A stretch of DNA of 64,000 bases from Saprospiraceae bacterium (GCA_022844565.1 JALHLK010000020.1:1-64000), one strand, 5' to 3'; counted from the stretch's first letter, positions 31,201-41,083 are shown. Made by a program: numbers and translations. Notes: generated by a model not told the origin, from the letters alone.

Positions 31201-32716
31201 TCAGCCTAAAGACAGAAGTGCCGCTAAGAAAGAGTCAGGAGAGCCAAGTGTAATCGAAAAAATACTGATCAGACCACTATTGGTATTGAGGTCGATCAAA
31301 TTAAGTTATCGCGAAGATTTGGGTACAAGCCTACCGGGATTCATGCCACAAGCATCTCTTTTTGGATTAGAAAAATTTAGTTCACCAGGTTGGGCTTTTG
31401 CAGCAGGATTACAGCCAAATATCGATCATCGCAATACTAATAATTTCTTACAAGCCAATAAAACTGATTTTAATAAGAGTGTCAACTTTAATGACCAGAT
31501 CATGCAAAACGAGCGGCAGACGCTGAGCAGCAAGATCCTTTTAGAACCTTTTAGAGACTTCGTATTAGATATAGATTTTATAAAAAATTATAGAAGAGAT
31601 CATACCGAAGTATTTAAATCGAAAGATGGCAATGATTATATGCAATTGGCTAAATATGATATTGGTTCTTTTGATTATACCAATTTTGGAATGAATACGA
31701 TCTTCCAAAGTAGCAGAGACGTATATGCTCGGTATAAGGCTTATAAAATCATCACCTCCAGAAATTTAGCAAATGTGCCCAATGCTGGAGCACACCCTAA
31801 AGATGCTGAATATCGTGAAGGGTACGGTCCTACTTCCTATGCGGTAAACGTACCAGCATTTTTAGCTGCTTACACTGGACAAGACTTGGGTGATGTAAAT
31901 AACAAAATTCAAGATCAAGTCAAAGCTTTGAACTTCTTACCAAAGCCAAACTGGGCATTAAGGTATGATGGACTTTCTAAGTTAGGCATGTTTAAAGATG
32001 TGCTAAGTAGTTTTACATTGAGACACGCCTACAAATCTGTGATCAGCATAGCTAGGTTTAATACCGCTCCTGACTTTACGGAGAATAATCCTTGGCTCAC
32101 AAGCCCTTCAAACAACAACTACTATTCTCAATTGGAAGTACCTATGCTGACGTTGACAGAAGGATTTAGCCCTTTGATCGGAATCCAAATGAAGACAAAA
32201 TCCAACTTCAATCTGAATCTAGAATATCGAAAAACAAGAAACATGGATTTAAGGCTGAATGCTAATGAGCTGGGAGAAACGAATTCACGTGAATTGGTTA
32301 CTGGATTGGGATACACAGTTCAAAATTTCAAAGGATTTAGGTCTACAAAAAGTAAAAAGCGATCTGTAAGAGCTAAGAAAAAAACAGACGAAGAGGATGA
32401 CACAAAGCCAAAAAGCCAAAACCCACTGGCAGGATCACCACTCCAACCAGCTCAGAATAGGACCTTGACATTTACTTCAGACTTTAGTTTTAGAGATGAT
32501 AAGACAGAAATATATCGATTGGATAATGAAGCTAATGCACAGCCACAAAAAGGAGGCTTAACCATCGCATTCAAGCCGAACATCGAATATCAAATGTATA
32601 AAAACTTATCGATACGACTTTTCGCAGATTATTCAAGGACGGTACAATATACGATTAATCCTTTTCCTCTTACCCGCCTACAAGCTGGTACAATGGTCAG
32701 GTTTAATTTCAATTAA
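25283..32716 (+). CDS. sprA: T9SS outer-membrane translocon protein SprA/Sov
   Basis: 2477-aa protein with SprA-typical architecture, immediately downstream of ruvA as in many Bacteroidota. Confidence 0.93.
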   Translation: MLFVNKKVNLNSVLEYKVRKVVKSWRFFVLALVIGCINIGASTKYVTTKKIPVNSKRVSIKDTLPTERPGDNYFLNKYKNPFDVNTSLIKREVNYDVRTGKYILTEKIGDELYREPTYLTFDEYLKFKSKEQETKYFESLNGFSDFRNKNLSDRLKKLDPMSKIDLGKSMIDRLFGGTEYNIKPRGSVDLTLGFFSYQKNEDPSLLANFQRQLFIPGDFNMRPRLSVDGGIGEKLKLNFNYDNQNTFNFDRQIKLKYDSDQFSEDDILKKIEAGNVNLPLRGSLIPGVQNLFGLKTDLQFGHLKLSILAAQQQSKRNSLQVQNGSAIQDIEVRPDEYDENRHFFISHFNRATYERTLQNIPQINTSFRVAQMEVWISDDRPDYQQGSTMIAALADLGESDINKYTSKNTLFPPTSPLPVFLTDITNIPLPDNKANGLFERLVNDPGVNSIDKTSASLSGPNYRLRQNRDFEVFRGRLLNSSEYTFNPQLGTLSLNIRLRPNQVLAVSYKYFYTARCDTIYTVGQIASEGLESSSARDINGQPRATPPKVIFTKLLKSTNQVTNSPSWDLMMKNVYNLQTSSLNKEGFDFDIFYEDDFDDGSLKKFLPEESLRNQPLLQIFGVDKLNRFGDPQPDGAFDYIPGVTVIERTGSIIFPVLEPFGSRLESVITDPVLREKYVYKQLYDTTITIARQSLELNKFVMKARVKSSNTGEYNLGGLFIQRGSVRVTAGGILLQENVDYEIDYGVGRLRVINPAYLSQGTPIQINFEDNAVFGLQQKNMLALRAEYDFSKKFSIGATAMRLWDRPFTQKVNIGEDPINNKMYGLDVNFADETPWLTKALDKLPFYSTNAPSSVSFYGEAAYMQPGYSKAINLPGQKDPVVSLDDFEGAINGLSLGGFNTNSWMISSVPSEFPESTFSNDILNGVNRAKINWYQIERSGDARKTQTDRSHPYTRIIEQTELFQREVQIGQNELFTFDVGYYPDERGPYNFDKPQGNVGYSAGVSFDPRTQKFSLNNPRSRWGGIMRYFQNSDFEAANYEFIDFWVLNPFMERPDGIRHANGETGEIIFQLGNISEDILKDGLQFFENGMPGVNDPNPTGSVVDTRLGRVPINIPIVNGFDGVNGKVQDLGLNGMGDDQERVKHATWIDEMNAFAGQPVQSIIDDPAGDNFRYFGDKTFPDDAPLLTRMKEFNNPQGNAPLDNTGQGVGGQVLRGNRLPDSEDLNNNRSLDQGESYFSYTLPVRNQNGFIDSTTAGPYYRQSRKTVNTNGQEEVWYRFQIPLNSGIAKDIDGFRAIQFMRMYFTKFSTAKTFRFAEFQLVRSSWRRSNNICKGIDSSPNEVDFSVDEIGVEENSNKLPFNYVTPKGIKQERLFGTLTNLLQDEKSMVLNFCNLQAGCQIAVNKLSKLDLNLYKKLQLFVHLESKEKQAIDPGKLAIFIKLGKDMLNNYYEYEMPLRASTPGNANVTDSVWLEDNFVEIVLEKFKDLKLAKLENGILEADDPDRPGAKLRIKGVPSLGFVKVMEIGVKNLDPVNTFCGEVWINELRATGLSQKGGFAAQARMQAKLADFGELNLTGNLSTIGFGGIDKRLQERAQEQVLQYNIATTLNLGKLLPKFLPINVPFFAQYSKEVVTPLFDPYQLDITVDQAASVVPESERAGVYERANQTVTTRSLNMTNIRVEGTSSNKPWSPQNITASYAYNETNRTDPVIASDLTSETQMNLEYNYATKGLSIQPLKSIKSKYLKLLSEFNFNLLPNRIGFNTGLNRYKNSRAFRFPDVPIFQFDDSRFRWERNYNLDWELTKAIRLTFTAQSSAIVDELRQVGIADTREGRPWVNELGQDFTQQVSQNPNAVRDYRMDNLADLGRTKNYKHSINLTYSKLPFHLIPLLDFVSASADYRADYNWNGGALISIDETGNLMGNVIQNTQQRSANATLAFDKLYEKWGYLKKIQGTSGGRQVPQQRSRTRPDAAAAANQPKDRSAAKKESGEPSVIEKILIRPLLVLRSIKLSYREDLGTSLPGFMPQASLFGLEKFSSPGWAFAAGLQPNIDHRNTNNFLQANKTDFNKSVNFNDQIMQNERQTLSSKILLEPFRDFVLDIDFIKNYRRDHTEVFKSKDGNDYMQLAKYDIGSFDYTNFGMNTIFQSSRDVYARYKAYKIITSRNLANVPNAGAHPKDAEYREGYGPTSYAVNVPAFLAAYTGQDLGDVNNKIQDQVKALNFLPKPNWALRYDGLSKLGMFKDVLSSFTLRHAYKSVISIARFNTAPDFTENNPWLTSPSNNNYYSQLEVPMLTLTEGFSPLIGIQMKTKSNFNLNLEYRKTRNMDLRLNANELGETNSRELVTGLGYTVQNFKGFRSTKSKKRSVRAKKKTDEEDDTKPKSQNPLAGSPLQPAQNRTLTFTSDFSFRDDKTEIYRLDNEANAQPQKGGLTIAFKPNIEYQMYKNLSIRLFADYSRTVQYTINPFPLTRLQAGTMVRFNFN

Positions 32717-32800
32717 TATTTTTACTCGAAACAAAAATTGGACTTAAAACGTATATTTATAATAATTTAGAAGAAAATAATGTTTTAAGTCAAAGGTTAT

Positions 32801-34198
32801 ATGTCTAAAAAGGCCATTATTTTGATTATTGTATTAATGTCTACTGCTTTGATAGGAGTCAGCTCGATACAATTTTTTTGGCTACAAAAATCTTATTCAC
32901 TCCAAGAAGAAGCATTTGACGATCGAATCCTTCTGGTTTTGAGCCGTACTAAAGAGCGATTGCTAGAAGAATTGCAAAAAGACATCAAGTCACAAGACAT
33001 CCAAAAAACGCTAAAGAAGCTTAAGGACGGATGGGAACAGGATAAAAATCTAGAAGAAGAGTTAATAAAAAATTTTCTGTATGCGGATACCAATGTCTTG
33101 GATAAAATTTCGCCTTTCAATTTATCCGTTATAGATTCATTTTTAAGAAGAGACCTGATCATCAACCAGGGTATTATGTTGGATTACCAATATGGTATTT
33201 ATTCCAATAAAAGCAAGAGCTTTTTCATGAAAAATGGAAACTATGTTGTAGAATTTGAAGACAACAAGTCCTCCTCAACCATGAGAGATGAAGCTAAAAT
33301 TTTATCTACTCCTTATCGAATATCATTATTTGAGGATTTTCAGTATAGTGAACCATCAGATCTGATATTGTATTTTCCTGGGAGACAGGGTTTTTTATGG
33401 AAAGCTTTGCTTCCTATTATGATTTCTTCTATCATTTTTACTTCACTTATATTGTTTTGCTTTTTTTATACTATCAACATCATTTTCAAGCAAAAGAAAA
33501 TATCAGAAATAAAAAATGATTTTATTAATAATATGACCCATGAGTTTAAGACTCCTATAGCTACCATTTCCTTAGCTACAGACTCTATTGGTAGTCCGAT
33601 GATCATAGGCAATGAAGATAAAATTAGACGATTTCTCTCTATCATTAAGGCAGAAAACCGAAGAATGCTGGATCAAGTAGAAAAAGTACTCCAAATGGCC
33701 CGCTTCGAAAAAAATGAAGTAGAATTAAAAAATGAGGAGGTCAATATCAATGATTTAATGCAAACCGCAGTAGATAACGCCCAACTCAAAGTAAGTGAAA
33801 GAGGTGGTTCAATCAGTCTAGATTTGTCAAGTAAGAAGCCGATCATTATGGCAGATAAAACCCATATCTCAAATATTTTAGCAAATCTCTTAGATAATGC
33901 GGAGAAGTACACAAGGGAAACCCCACGTATAGAAGTAAAAACTACAGATGAAAAAGAAGGTGTCCAAATTATGATAAAAGACAATGGTGTAGGGATATCA
34001 AAAGAAGATCTAAAAAATATATTTGAAAAATTTTATCGCGTGCACACAGGTAATTTGCACGATGTAAAAGGCTTTGGTTTAGGTTTAAGTTATGTCAAAT
34101 CAATTGTGGATGTTCACGGTGGTAGAGTGTTTGTAAAGAGTGAATTGGGTAAGGGAAGTGCGTTTTACGTAACCTTACCTTATAAAAAACGAAAATAA
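32801..34198 (+). CDS. Sensor histidine kinase (RprX-like)
   Basis: NMTHEFKTPIATISLA; DNAEKYT; DNGVGISKEDL; GFGLGLSYVK. Confidence 0.93.
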   Translation: MSKKAIILIIVLMSTALIGVSSIQFFWLQKSYSLQEEAFDDRILLVLSRTKERLLEELQKDIKSQDIQKTLKKLKDGWEQDKNLEEELIKNFLYADTNVLDKISPFNLSVIDSFLRRDLIINQGIMLDYQYGIYSNKSKSFFMKNGNYVVEFEDNKSSSTMRDEAKILSTPYRISLFEDFQYSEPSDLILYFPGRQGFLWKALLPIMISSIIFTSLILFCFFYTINIIFKQKKISEIKNDFINNMTHEFKTPIATISLATDSIGSPMIIGNEDKIRRFLSIIKAENRRMLDQVEKVLQMARFEKNEVELKNEEVNINDLMQTAVDNAQLKVSERGGSISLDLSSKKPIIMADKTHISNILANLLDNAEKYTRETPRIEVKTTDEKEGVQIMIKDNGVGISKEDLKNIFEKFYRVHTGNLHDVKGFGLGLSYVKSIVDVHGGRVFVKSELGKGSAFYVTLPYKKRK

Positions 34199-34269
34199 TT
34201 AAAAAATTACCAAAACAGTTATTAATTTCGTGCTAAATAATTAACAGTATTATTATAATTTTAAAATAA

Positions 34270-34971
34270 ATGAGCGGAAAAATTTTATTAGTAGAAGATG
34301 ACAGGAACTTTGGCGATGTACTAAAGTCTTATCTCGAAATGAATGAATATGATGTAACATTGGCTACAGACGGAGAGCAAGGTCTTATTGCTTTTAGAAA
34401 TGGGCAATATGATCTATGTATATTTGATGTCATGATGCCTAAGAAAGATGGATTTACTTTGGCCAAAGAAGTTAGAGAAAAAGATAAAACTACTCCAATC
34501 ATATTTTTAACAGCTCGTAATCTAAAGGAAGATGTTCTTGAAGGATTTAGAATAGGAGCCGATGACTACATCAGCAAACCTTTCAATAGTGAGGAACTTC
34601 TTTATAGAGTGATGGCTATCCTCAAAAGGGCTAAAAAAGAGGAAGCACCAGAAAGTGATGCTAAAGAATTTTTAATAGGTCAATATCACTTTAACTATCC
34701 ACTGAGAATTCTAACTTTTCAACCAGATGGAGAAACAGATAAACTTTCACCTAAAGAAGCACATCTTCTAAGAATGTTTTGTTTAAAAAAGAATGATGTT
34801 CTGGAAAGGTCTGAGGCACTCTCTAAAATTTGGGGTGAAGACAATTATTTTACTGCAAGAAGCATGGATGTATTCGTAACTAAACTTCGAAAGTATCTTG
34901 CTAAAGATGAGAAATTAGAAATCATGAATATTCACGGTAATGGTTTTAGACTGGTAATAAAAGAAGATTAA
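34270..34971 (+). CDS. OmpR-family response regulator (RprY-like)
   Basis: LVEDDRNFGDVL...FDVMMPKKDGFTLA...KPF; C-terminal winged helix. Confidence 0.95.
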   Translation: MSGKILLVEDDRNFGDVLKSYLEMNEYDVTLATDGEQGLIAFRNGQYDLCIFDVMMPKKDGFTLAKEVREKDKTTPIIFLTARNLKEDVLEGFRIGADDYISKPFNSEELLYRVMAILKRAKKEEAPESDAKEFLIGQYHFNYPLRILTFQPDGETDKLSPKEAHLLRMFCLKKNDVLERSEALSKIWGEDNYFTARSMDVFVTKLRKYLAKDEKLEIMNIHGNGFRLVIKED

Positions 34972-35692
34972 ATAAAACCAAATTTTACAAAGATTTATTA
35001 CTCATTTTATGAAATTAGTGCCGTCTGACCAATTTGGTTATGATAGCAACTCAATATCTTTTTTTTACGTTTGCAAAGTGTTTAAATAAATAGTATAGTT
35101 GTAGCGTTTTAGGCCTTGTACTATTAAATGATCAATCTCATACTACATAAGAATCATTATTGTAATAAAGTATTCCAGTTAAATTCTTATAGTTTAATGT
35201 GTGAGGTCACTCCTAAAACGCTCCTTAGCTTAATTTATGAAATATTATTTATTTTAATTCATTGAATTTTAATTATTTGTAATTTTTAAAATTTGTGAAT
35301 TTGTGGCTTTTAGACTTTACGGAGTGGACTCAAGGTGTTAATTTGATAGATGTTTATTTTAAACCGCTATCGGCCTAAATTAGGGGTTTAACTAAGAGTA
35401 GCCGCTGAGCAAATTGGCTAAATAGTATAAACACAAAGATTGAAACCTTCAATAGTATTAATATTCTTATCTACTAGAAATATTTTGAAATTCATGTGAA
35501 AAATTTAAATTTTCGTGGTTTTTACCCATCTCGACATCAATAATATTTTATAATTTTGCCTTATAAATATTATTTTATTCTTTGACGAAATTATTGTTTA
35601 AAAATTCATATTAGTTTTACGGTTTTTTGAATACTAATTATCATTATACAAGGTGATAAATCAAAGAATATTATAGTTTTTCGATTTCTAAT

Positions 35693-37549
35693 TTGATAAA
35701 TCATTTATTAATGCGTAATATCATTACTTTTTTATTACTCTATCTCTTGCACAATCTTTATGCTCAGCCTTATACAGATTATTTAGGAAGAGGTCATGCG
35801 CAAGGCATAACAGTCACCACAAGTAATAATTATGGAGGCTCCTCAGGAATGGCTACCGTCAATGGGTCTGGGATAGATCATAAATTTTTTGACGCAGCTA
35901 GGTTTCTTGGGCAAGCCACCTTGGGCGTAAAAAAACCTTATATTGGGCAAGTTGCGAATATGGGATATGAAGCTTGGATAAATGATCAGTTTACAATACC
36001 ACCTTCATTAATTGTACCAAAAGTCAATCGTATTTGGGATACACTCAAGACTTTGCAAGTAGTCTATCGATTGGCAAATGGGCTTGATACTGCAGATATT
36101 TTTGGTCCTTATTCTCTTCACTTTAATTATGCATGGTGGGATAATAACATCAAAGCTCAAGATCTATTAAGACAAAGGGTTGCATTAGCGCTTTCAGAAA
36201 TATTGGTTATATCTCATGACTCACAATTAGGTGATTGGGCTAGAGCACTTGGGTCCTATTATGATATTTTTGTAGGAGATGCTTTTACAACTTATAAAAG
36301 TATACTTAAGAAAGTAACCTATCATCCAGCTATGGGACATTATTTGAGTCACCTCAACAATCCTAAAACTGATACAACAAAAAATATTAGACCTGATCAG
36401 AACTTTGCACGAGAGATTATGCAGCTGTTTACTATTGGTCTCTATGAACTCAATATGAATGGCACACTCAAACTTAATGCCCAAGGTCAACCCATACCTA
36501 CATATGATAATGATGACATCGCTGAAATGTCTAAAATATTTACTGGTCTCGGGCCCGGTGAAAAGGAACCTTATGTTTGGTGGTCGTTATTTGCTTATTT
36601 TGGGTTAGATATCTATGGTACGCATAAGCAGATTCCGATGAAAATTTATATCGAGCATCACGAACCAGGAAGTAAAAAATTACTCAAAACAACCATAACT
36701 AGTCCAAATAATACAGGTGACGAAGACATCGATCAAGCCATTAATGTCTTAATTAATCATCCCAACACGGGACCTTTTATTGCTAAATTACTCATACAAC
36801 GGTTGGTCAAATCCAACCCAAGCCCTGCATATATCCAAAGAGTGGCTAATGCTTATTATACACCGAACGCGAGTGGTGAGATCAGTGACATGAAAAACAT
36901 CATCAAAGCAATCTTGCTAGATCCCGAGGCAAGAAGCGTTGAAGACCAGTATAATCCTACTTCGGGAATGAAAAGATCACCCTTTGTGTCTGCTATACAG
37001 TTTGCGAGATCCATTGATATCAACTCACCGCTCAAAACTTCAAATAATCAACCTACAGATTTATATCTCAACAATAGTTTTGATCTAAATGAAGACTTCG
37101 GACAAACAGTTTTGGGCTCACCTACAGTTTTTAATTTTTATCCTTCTGATTTTAGTCCAATTGGTCCATTGAATGATCTCAACTTAGTGGCCCCTGAATT
37201 CAAATTGCTGAATTCTTCAAAAGCAATATCTGGCATCAATAAGATACACGGTTGGACAATTTGGGAAGCCATTTTTTGGGATTGGGAGGATGACAAAATA
37301 TTGCCCACAACTAATTCGACTCTTAATAAAACCAACTTATTACAATATGCCCATGATACGGAACTGCTTATGAATGAAATTGACAAGCTTTTGACCTATG
37401 GTCAACTGTCAGATCAATCTAAGAAATATATTCGTACAGCTTTAAATGGGGTAAGGCAGAATACTTTTGGAAACAATTGGAGGAACGAGAGGCTTAAATT
37501 GGCACTTTTCTTAATCACTATTTCATCCGATTTTGTAATCATTAAATAG
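35693..37549 (+). CDS. DUF1800 family protein
   Basis: FDAARFLGQATLG; NFAREIMQLFTIGLYELN; GPFIAKLLIQRLV. Confidence 0.9.
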   Translation: MINHLLMRNIITFLLLYLLHNLYAQPYTDYLGRGHAQGITVTTSNNYGGSSGMATVNGSGIDHKFFDAARFLGQATLGVKKPYIGQVANMGYEAWINDQFTIPPSLIVPKVNRIWDTLKTLQVVYRLANGLDTADIFGPYSLHFNYAWWDNNIKAQDLLRQRVALALSEILVISHDSQLGDWARALGSYYDIFVGDAFTTYKSILKKVTYHPAMGHYLSHLNNPKTDTTKNIRPDQNFAREIMQLFTIGLYELNMNGTLKLNAQGQPIPTYDNDDIAEMSKIFTGLGPGEKEPYVWWSLFAYFGLDIYGTHKQIPMKIYIEHHEPGSKKLLKTTITSPNNTGDEDIDQAINVLINHPNTGPFIAKLLIQRLVKSNPSPAYIQRVANAYYTPNASGEISDMKNIIKAILLDPEARSVEDQYNPTSGMKRSPFVSAIQFARSIDINSPLKTSNNQPTDLYLNNSFDLNEDFGQTVLGSPTVFNFYPSDFSPIGPLNDLNLVAPEFKLLNSSKAISGINKIHGWTIWEAIFWDWEDDKILPTTNSTLNKTNLLQYAHDTELLMNEIDKLLTYGQLSDQSKKYIRTALNGVRQNTFGNNWRNERLKLALFLITISSDFVIIK

Positions 37550-37555
37550 AAACCG

Positions 37556-39004
37556 ATGCAATCAAGAAGACAATTTATAAAAAATGCAAGCTGTGCAGCT
37601 GTTGGAGGTATAACGATGGGTTCAACTTTGTTGAATTTTAGAAGTCTCAATGCCGCAGTGCAAAGCAATGCTTTTAATCTCAACAATGATTATAGAGCAA
37701 TGGTCTGTATCTTAATGGGCGGGGGTAATGATTCTTACAATATGCTTATTCCTGCTGATAGCACCGCAGTCAATTCTAATTATGATGTGTATAAAAAATC
37801 AAGGTCCAATTTAGCACTGCCTTTCAACAATGTTTTAAAATCTGCAGCATTGCAAAACAACGGGATACCATTAGGATTACACCCTGCTATGACGAGTGTA
37901 AAGCAAATGTATGACAATGGAGAGCTGGTTTTTTTAGCCAATGTAGGGACTTTGGTTGAGCCCGTAGACACGGTTACTCAATTGCGGAATAAGTCAAAAA
38001 AATCACCTCTAGGCTTATATTCTCATTCTGATCAAGCGTATCAATGGCAGACAGGAGTTCCTCACGAAAGGTCTTCGACTGGCTGGGGAGGCAAAATTGC
38101 TGACTTAGTCAATTCATGTAATAGTGGGCAGGATATTTCAATGAATATTTCTCTCTCAGGTACCAATGTGTTTCAAACAGGTAATGAAGTAATCGAATAC
38201 TCTATTAGTCCTTATAATGGGGTAGTTACAATCAATAATGATGGGGGAACATGGGCTCTTCCACAAATTATTAAAACTTCATTGGATTCTATGTTATACA
38301 ATCCATACACGGATGCTTATAAAAAGACCTATATCGACACTACTAGAAAAAGTAGAGAGGGTGCTGCTTTACTCAAATCAGCATTAACCACGGCACCAAC
38401 ATATACTACTCCTTTTGTAACCTCAAATGAGTTGAGTAGATCGCTTAAATACATAGCAGATGTAATCGCCACTCGATCACTTATTGGTCATAATAAAAGG
38501 CAAATTTTCTTTGTAGAATTTGGTGGTTGGGATCATCATGATGAGGTATTAAATAACCAAAACGAGATGCTTGGAATTGTTAATCAATCTTTAGATACAT
38601 TTGCTAAAGCATTAAAACAAATCGGTGTATTCAATCAAGTTACTACCTTTACGATGTCTGAGTTTGCAAGGACACTCACATCAAATGGTAATGGTACTGA
38701 CCACGGTTGGGGAGGTAATGTTATGGTAATGGGTGGGGACCTTAAAGTCAATAATGGAGTAAAAGGTAGAAAAGTATTTGGCAACTATCCTTCACTTGCT
38801 TTAAAAACTACGATAGATTTAGGCAATGGTGTCTTGATACCTAGTCTTTCTACAGATGCTTATTTTGCAGAATTGGCTCTTTGGTTTGGACTCCCTCCGA
38901 GTGAACTGCCGCTGATCTACCCAAATATAAACAAATTTTATAGTTACCAACCAGGTACTATGCCTATTGGATTTATGGGCAGTCAGGGTTCAAGCTGTAT
39001 GTAA
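37556..39004 (+). CDS. DUF1501 family protein with Tat-like signal
   Basis: MQSRRQFIKNASCAAVGG; VCILMGGGNDSYNMLIP; FARTLTSNGNGTDHGWGG. Confidence 0.92.
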   Translation: MQSRRQFIKNASCAAVGGITMGSTLLNFRSLNAAVQSNAFNLNNDYRAMVCILMGGGNDSYNMLIPADSTAVNSNYDVYKKSRSNLALPFNNVLKSAALQNNGIPLGLHPAMTSVKQMYDNGELVFLANVGTLVEPVDTVTQLRNKSKKSPLGLYSHSDQAYQWQTGVPHERSSTGWGGKIADLVNSCNSGQDISMNISLSGTNVFQTGNEVIEYSISPYNGVVTINNDGGTWALPQIIKTSLDSMLYNPYTDAYKKTYIDTTRKSREGAALLKSALTTAPTYTTPFVTSNELSRSLKYIADVIATRSLIGHNKRQIFFVEFGGWDHHDEVLNNQNEMLGIVNQSLDTFAKALKQIGVFNQVTTFTMSEFARTLTSNGNGTDHGWGGNVMVMGGDLKVNNGVKGRKVFGNYPSLALKTTIDLGNGVLIPSLSTDAYFAELALWFGLPPSELPLIYPNINKFYSYQPGTMPIGFMGSQGSSCM

Positions 39005-40053
39005 TGATGATCAAAAACATATATTATAAACTTAAATTAATACAGATGTGTAAAAAAATACTCTCATTAATGTTTTTATCGCTTATTACAATTGTTGTTT
39101 TGTCAAGTCAATCCCATCCCGATCGTCATAGTTCTGTCACTTCTGATGCATGGCTTTCTTGTGCTACATCTATTAATCCTAACGGTACAAGAGGAAATAG
39201 CCATTGGATCAGGTACGATTTGGGTCAAAATTATAATATTTCTAATATAGACATATGGAATTTTAATCATCCAGATTCTCTCAACATGGGTGTAAAAGAT
39301 GCCTATGTTGATATCAGCTTGAATGGAGTCACTTGGACAAACGTGGGTCAATTAACAGTGCCAAGAGCAAATGGATCCACCCTTTATGCTGGAGTGAAAG
39401 CAGTTCATAATCTTGGCTTTCAGCAAGCAAGATATGTTTTGATTACCCCTTTTACAAATTACGGGGGTGGCTCATGTTTTGGGATAGCAGAGTTGCAATT
39501 CAATCTTACAGCTCCAACATTACCAGTTACGATTTCGGATTTAATTACTCAATGTGGTGGAGACAATGCTACAATCAAATGGAAATCTCATGAAGAAAAG
39601 GATATTGCAACTTATGAGATTTTAGGCTCTGATGATGCAAACGATTGGAGCATTATTAAGACAGTTCAGCCAAAAGGTAGCGGGATTTATTCTGAAGGTC
39701 TAGGGCAAAGTGCACCCTATTATTTGCGTGTCCAAGCTACAGAAGTAAATGGAAATCTTATTACCTCAGACATAGTGGTCAATGATTGTAGCTTTAACAA
39801 ATCAGCTATAGAAATTTCGCCCAACCCTTTTAGCAATCAATTTACCTTAAGCCTCTTACAATCTGAGACGGTTAAACCGAAAAACATGAGAATCATCGAC
39901 ATTTCTGGGAAAGAAGTATTTAATCAGACTTTTGAGACAACAGGTAGATCATCATTTTTGATTCAACCTATGGGTATTATTCCAGGTGTTTATTTTGTAG
40001 AGTTAAACATGTATGGTGATAAGAAATTTGTTTTGAGGACGGTTAAGATTTAA
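39004..40053 (+). CDS. Secreted protein with F5/8 type C (discoidin)-like domain and T9SS type A sorting C-terminus
   Basis: SHWIRYDLGQNYNISNIDIWNF; C-terminal EISPNPFSNQFTLSLL...KKFVLRTVKI. Confidence 0.85.
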   Translation: MMIKNIYYKLKLIQMCKKILSLMFLSLITIVVLSSQSHPDRHSSVTSDAWLSCATSINPNGTRGNSHWIRYDLGQNYNISNIDIWNFNHPDSLNMGVKDAYVDISLNGVTWTNVGQLTVPRANGSTLYAGVKAVHNLGFQQARYVLITPFTNYGGGSCFGIAELQFNLTAPTLPVTISDLITQCGGDNATIKWKSHEEKDIATYEILGSDDANDWSIIKTVQPKGSGIYSEGLGQSAPYYLRVQATEVNGNLITSDIVVNDCSFNKSAIEISPNPFSNQFTLSLLQSETVKPKNMRIIDISGKEVFNQTFETTGRSSFLIQPMGIIPGVYFVELNMYGDKKFVLRTVKI

Positions 40054-40131
40054 TTTATTCAAGAAAAGTATATTAGGCAAGATCTAAAAACTCCTTAAAG
40101 CGAAGATTCGGTTTTTATTGATTGGTTATAT

Positions 40132-41013
40132 TTACACATGGATGACCCCGGCCAATTGTACCACCTTACTCAACGAAGGATTTTTATTACTTTTTTTCCA
40201 CATCATTGATATCTCTGACTTTTGGTTGATATGAGGTAACGGTATGAATTGTAGCCTGTCGTTGGCAAATTGCTGGAAAGATAAAGGCAATAAAGTAATT
40301 CCAAAATGATGTTCTACCAACTTCATGACCGTGTGACCATGCACCGATTCGTGTACAATGTTAGGACTAAAACCTGCCTCATGGCAAATACTTAATTGTA
40401 AATCATAATAAGCTTCACCATCATTTTTAGAAGGAAGAATGAATTTTTCGTCTTTAAATTGGAGGATGCTTTCAAAATTATGAATGGATATCGGATGTGG
40501 ATTAGGTAGTACGAAGGCAAAAGGTTCTTTAAAGATGACGAAGGATTCTAACTCCTCATCGCGATCAGGATTTCTTAGAAAAGCAATATCAAGCTTGCCG
40601 TCTTTTATTTCTTTCTCTTGAGCAATAGAGGTCAATTCATTTAGATACCAATGGATATTTGGAAAGGTAGATGCGATATTATCTAAAAATGTAGGTAAGA
40701 AAGTGTGGATGCAAGAGCCTACATAACCAATTTTTATCTCCCCTTTGGTCCCATCTCCAATCCATTTAATCTCTTTTTTAGTATCTTCTATTTGATTCAT
40801 TATCTTCTCACATTGACCCTTAAGATAGGCACCTTCATGAGTTAAGGCTACGTTTCTTTTGTTTCTCGCAAAGAGTTTGACTCCAAGATCTTCCTCTAAT
40901 TCTTTGATTTGTTTTGTTAATGCGGGTTGTACAATATGTAAGATATTAGCAGCATGGCCAAAGTGCAAAGTATCACACAATATTAAAAATGATTTTAAGT
41001 GTCTTAATTCCAT
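40132..41013 (-). CDS. LysR family transcriptional regulator
   Basis: MELRHLKSFLILCDTLHFGHAANILHIVQPALTKQIKELEEDLGVKLFARNKR. Confidence 0.95.
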   Translation of the reverse strand: MELRHLKSFLILCDTLHFGHAANILHIVQPALTKQIKELEEDLGVKLFARNKRNVALTHEGAYLKGQCEKIMNQIEDTKKEIKWIGDGTKGEIKIGYVGSCIHTFLPTFLDNIASTFPNIHWYLNELTSIAQEKEIKDGKLDIAFLRNPDRDEELESFVIFKEPFAFVLPNPHPISIHNFESILQFKDEKFILPSKNDGEAYYDLQLSICHEAGFSPNIVHESVHGHTVMKLVEHHFGITLLPLSFQQFANDRLQFIPLPHINQKSEISMMWKKSNKNPSLSKVVQLAGVIHV

Positions 41014-41051
41014 TAATTACTATAAGTTATTAAAACTGTAAAAATATACTA

Positions 41052-41064
41052 TTATTAGTAATAA
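41052..41064. promoter_or_regulatory. LysR-type T-N11-A palindrome TTATTA-G-TAATAA
   Basis: Perfect 6-bp arms in the divergent lysR/hutH intergenic region. Confidence 0.5.
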
Positions 41065-41075
41065 GTTAAGTGACT

Positions 41076-41083
41076 TACCTTTG
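41076..41083 (+). promoter_or_regulatory. TACCTTTG, candidate -7 element for hutH
   Basis: Matches TAnnTTTG 18 bp upstream of the hutH ATG. Confidence 0.55.
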
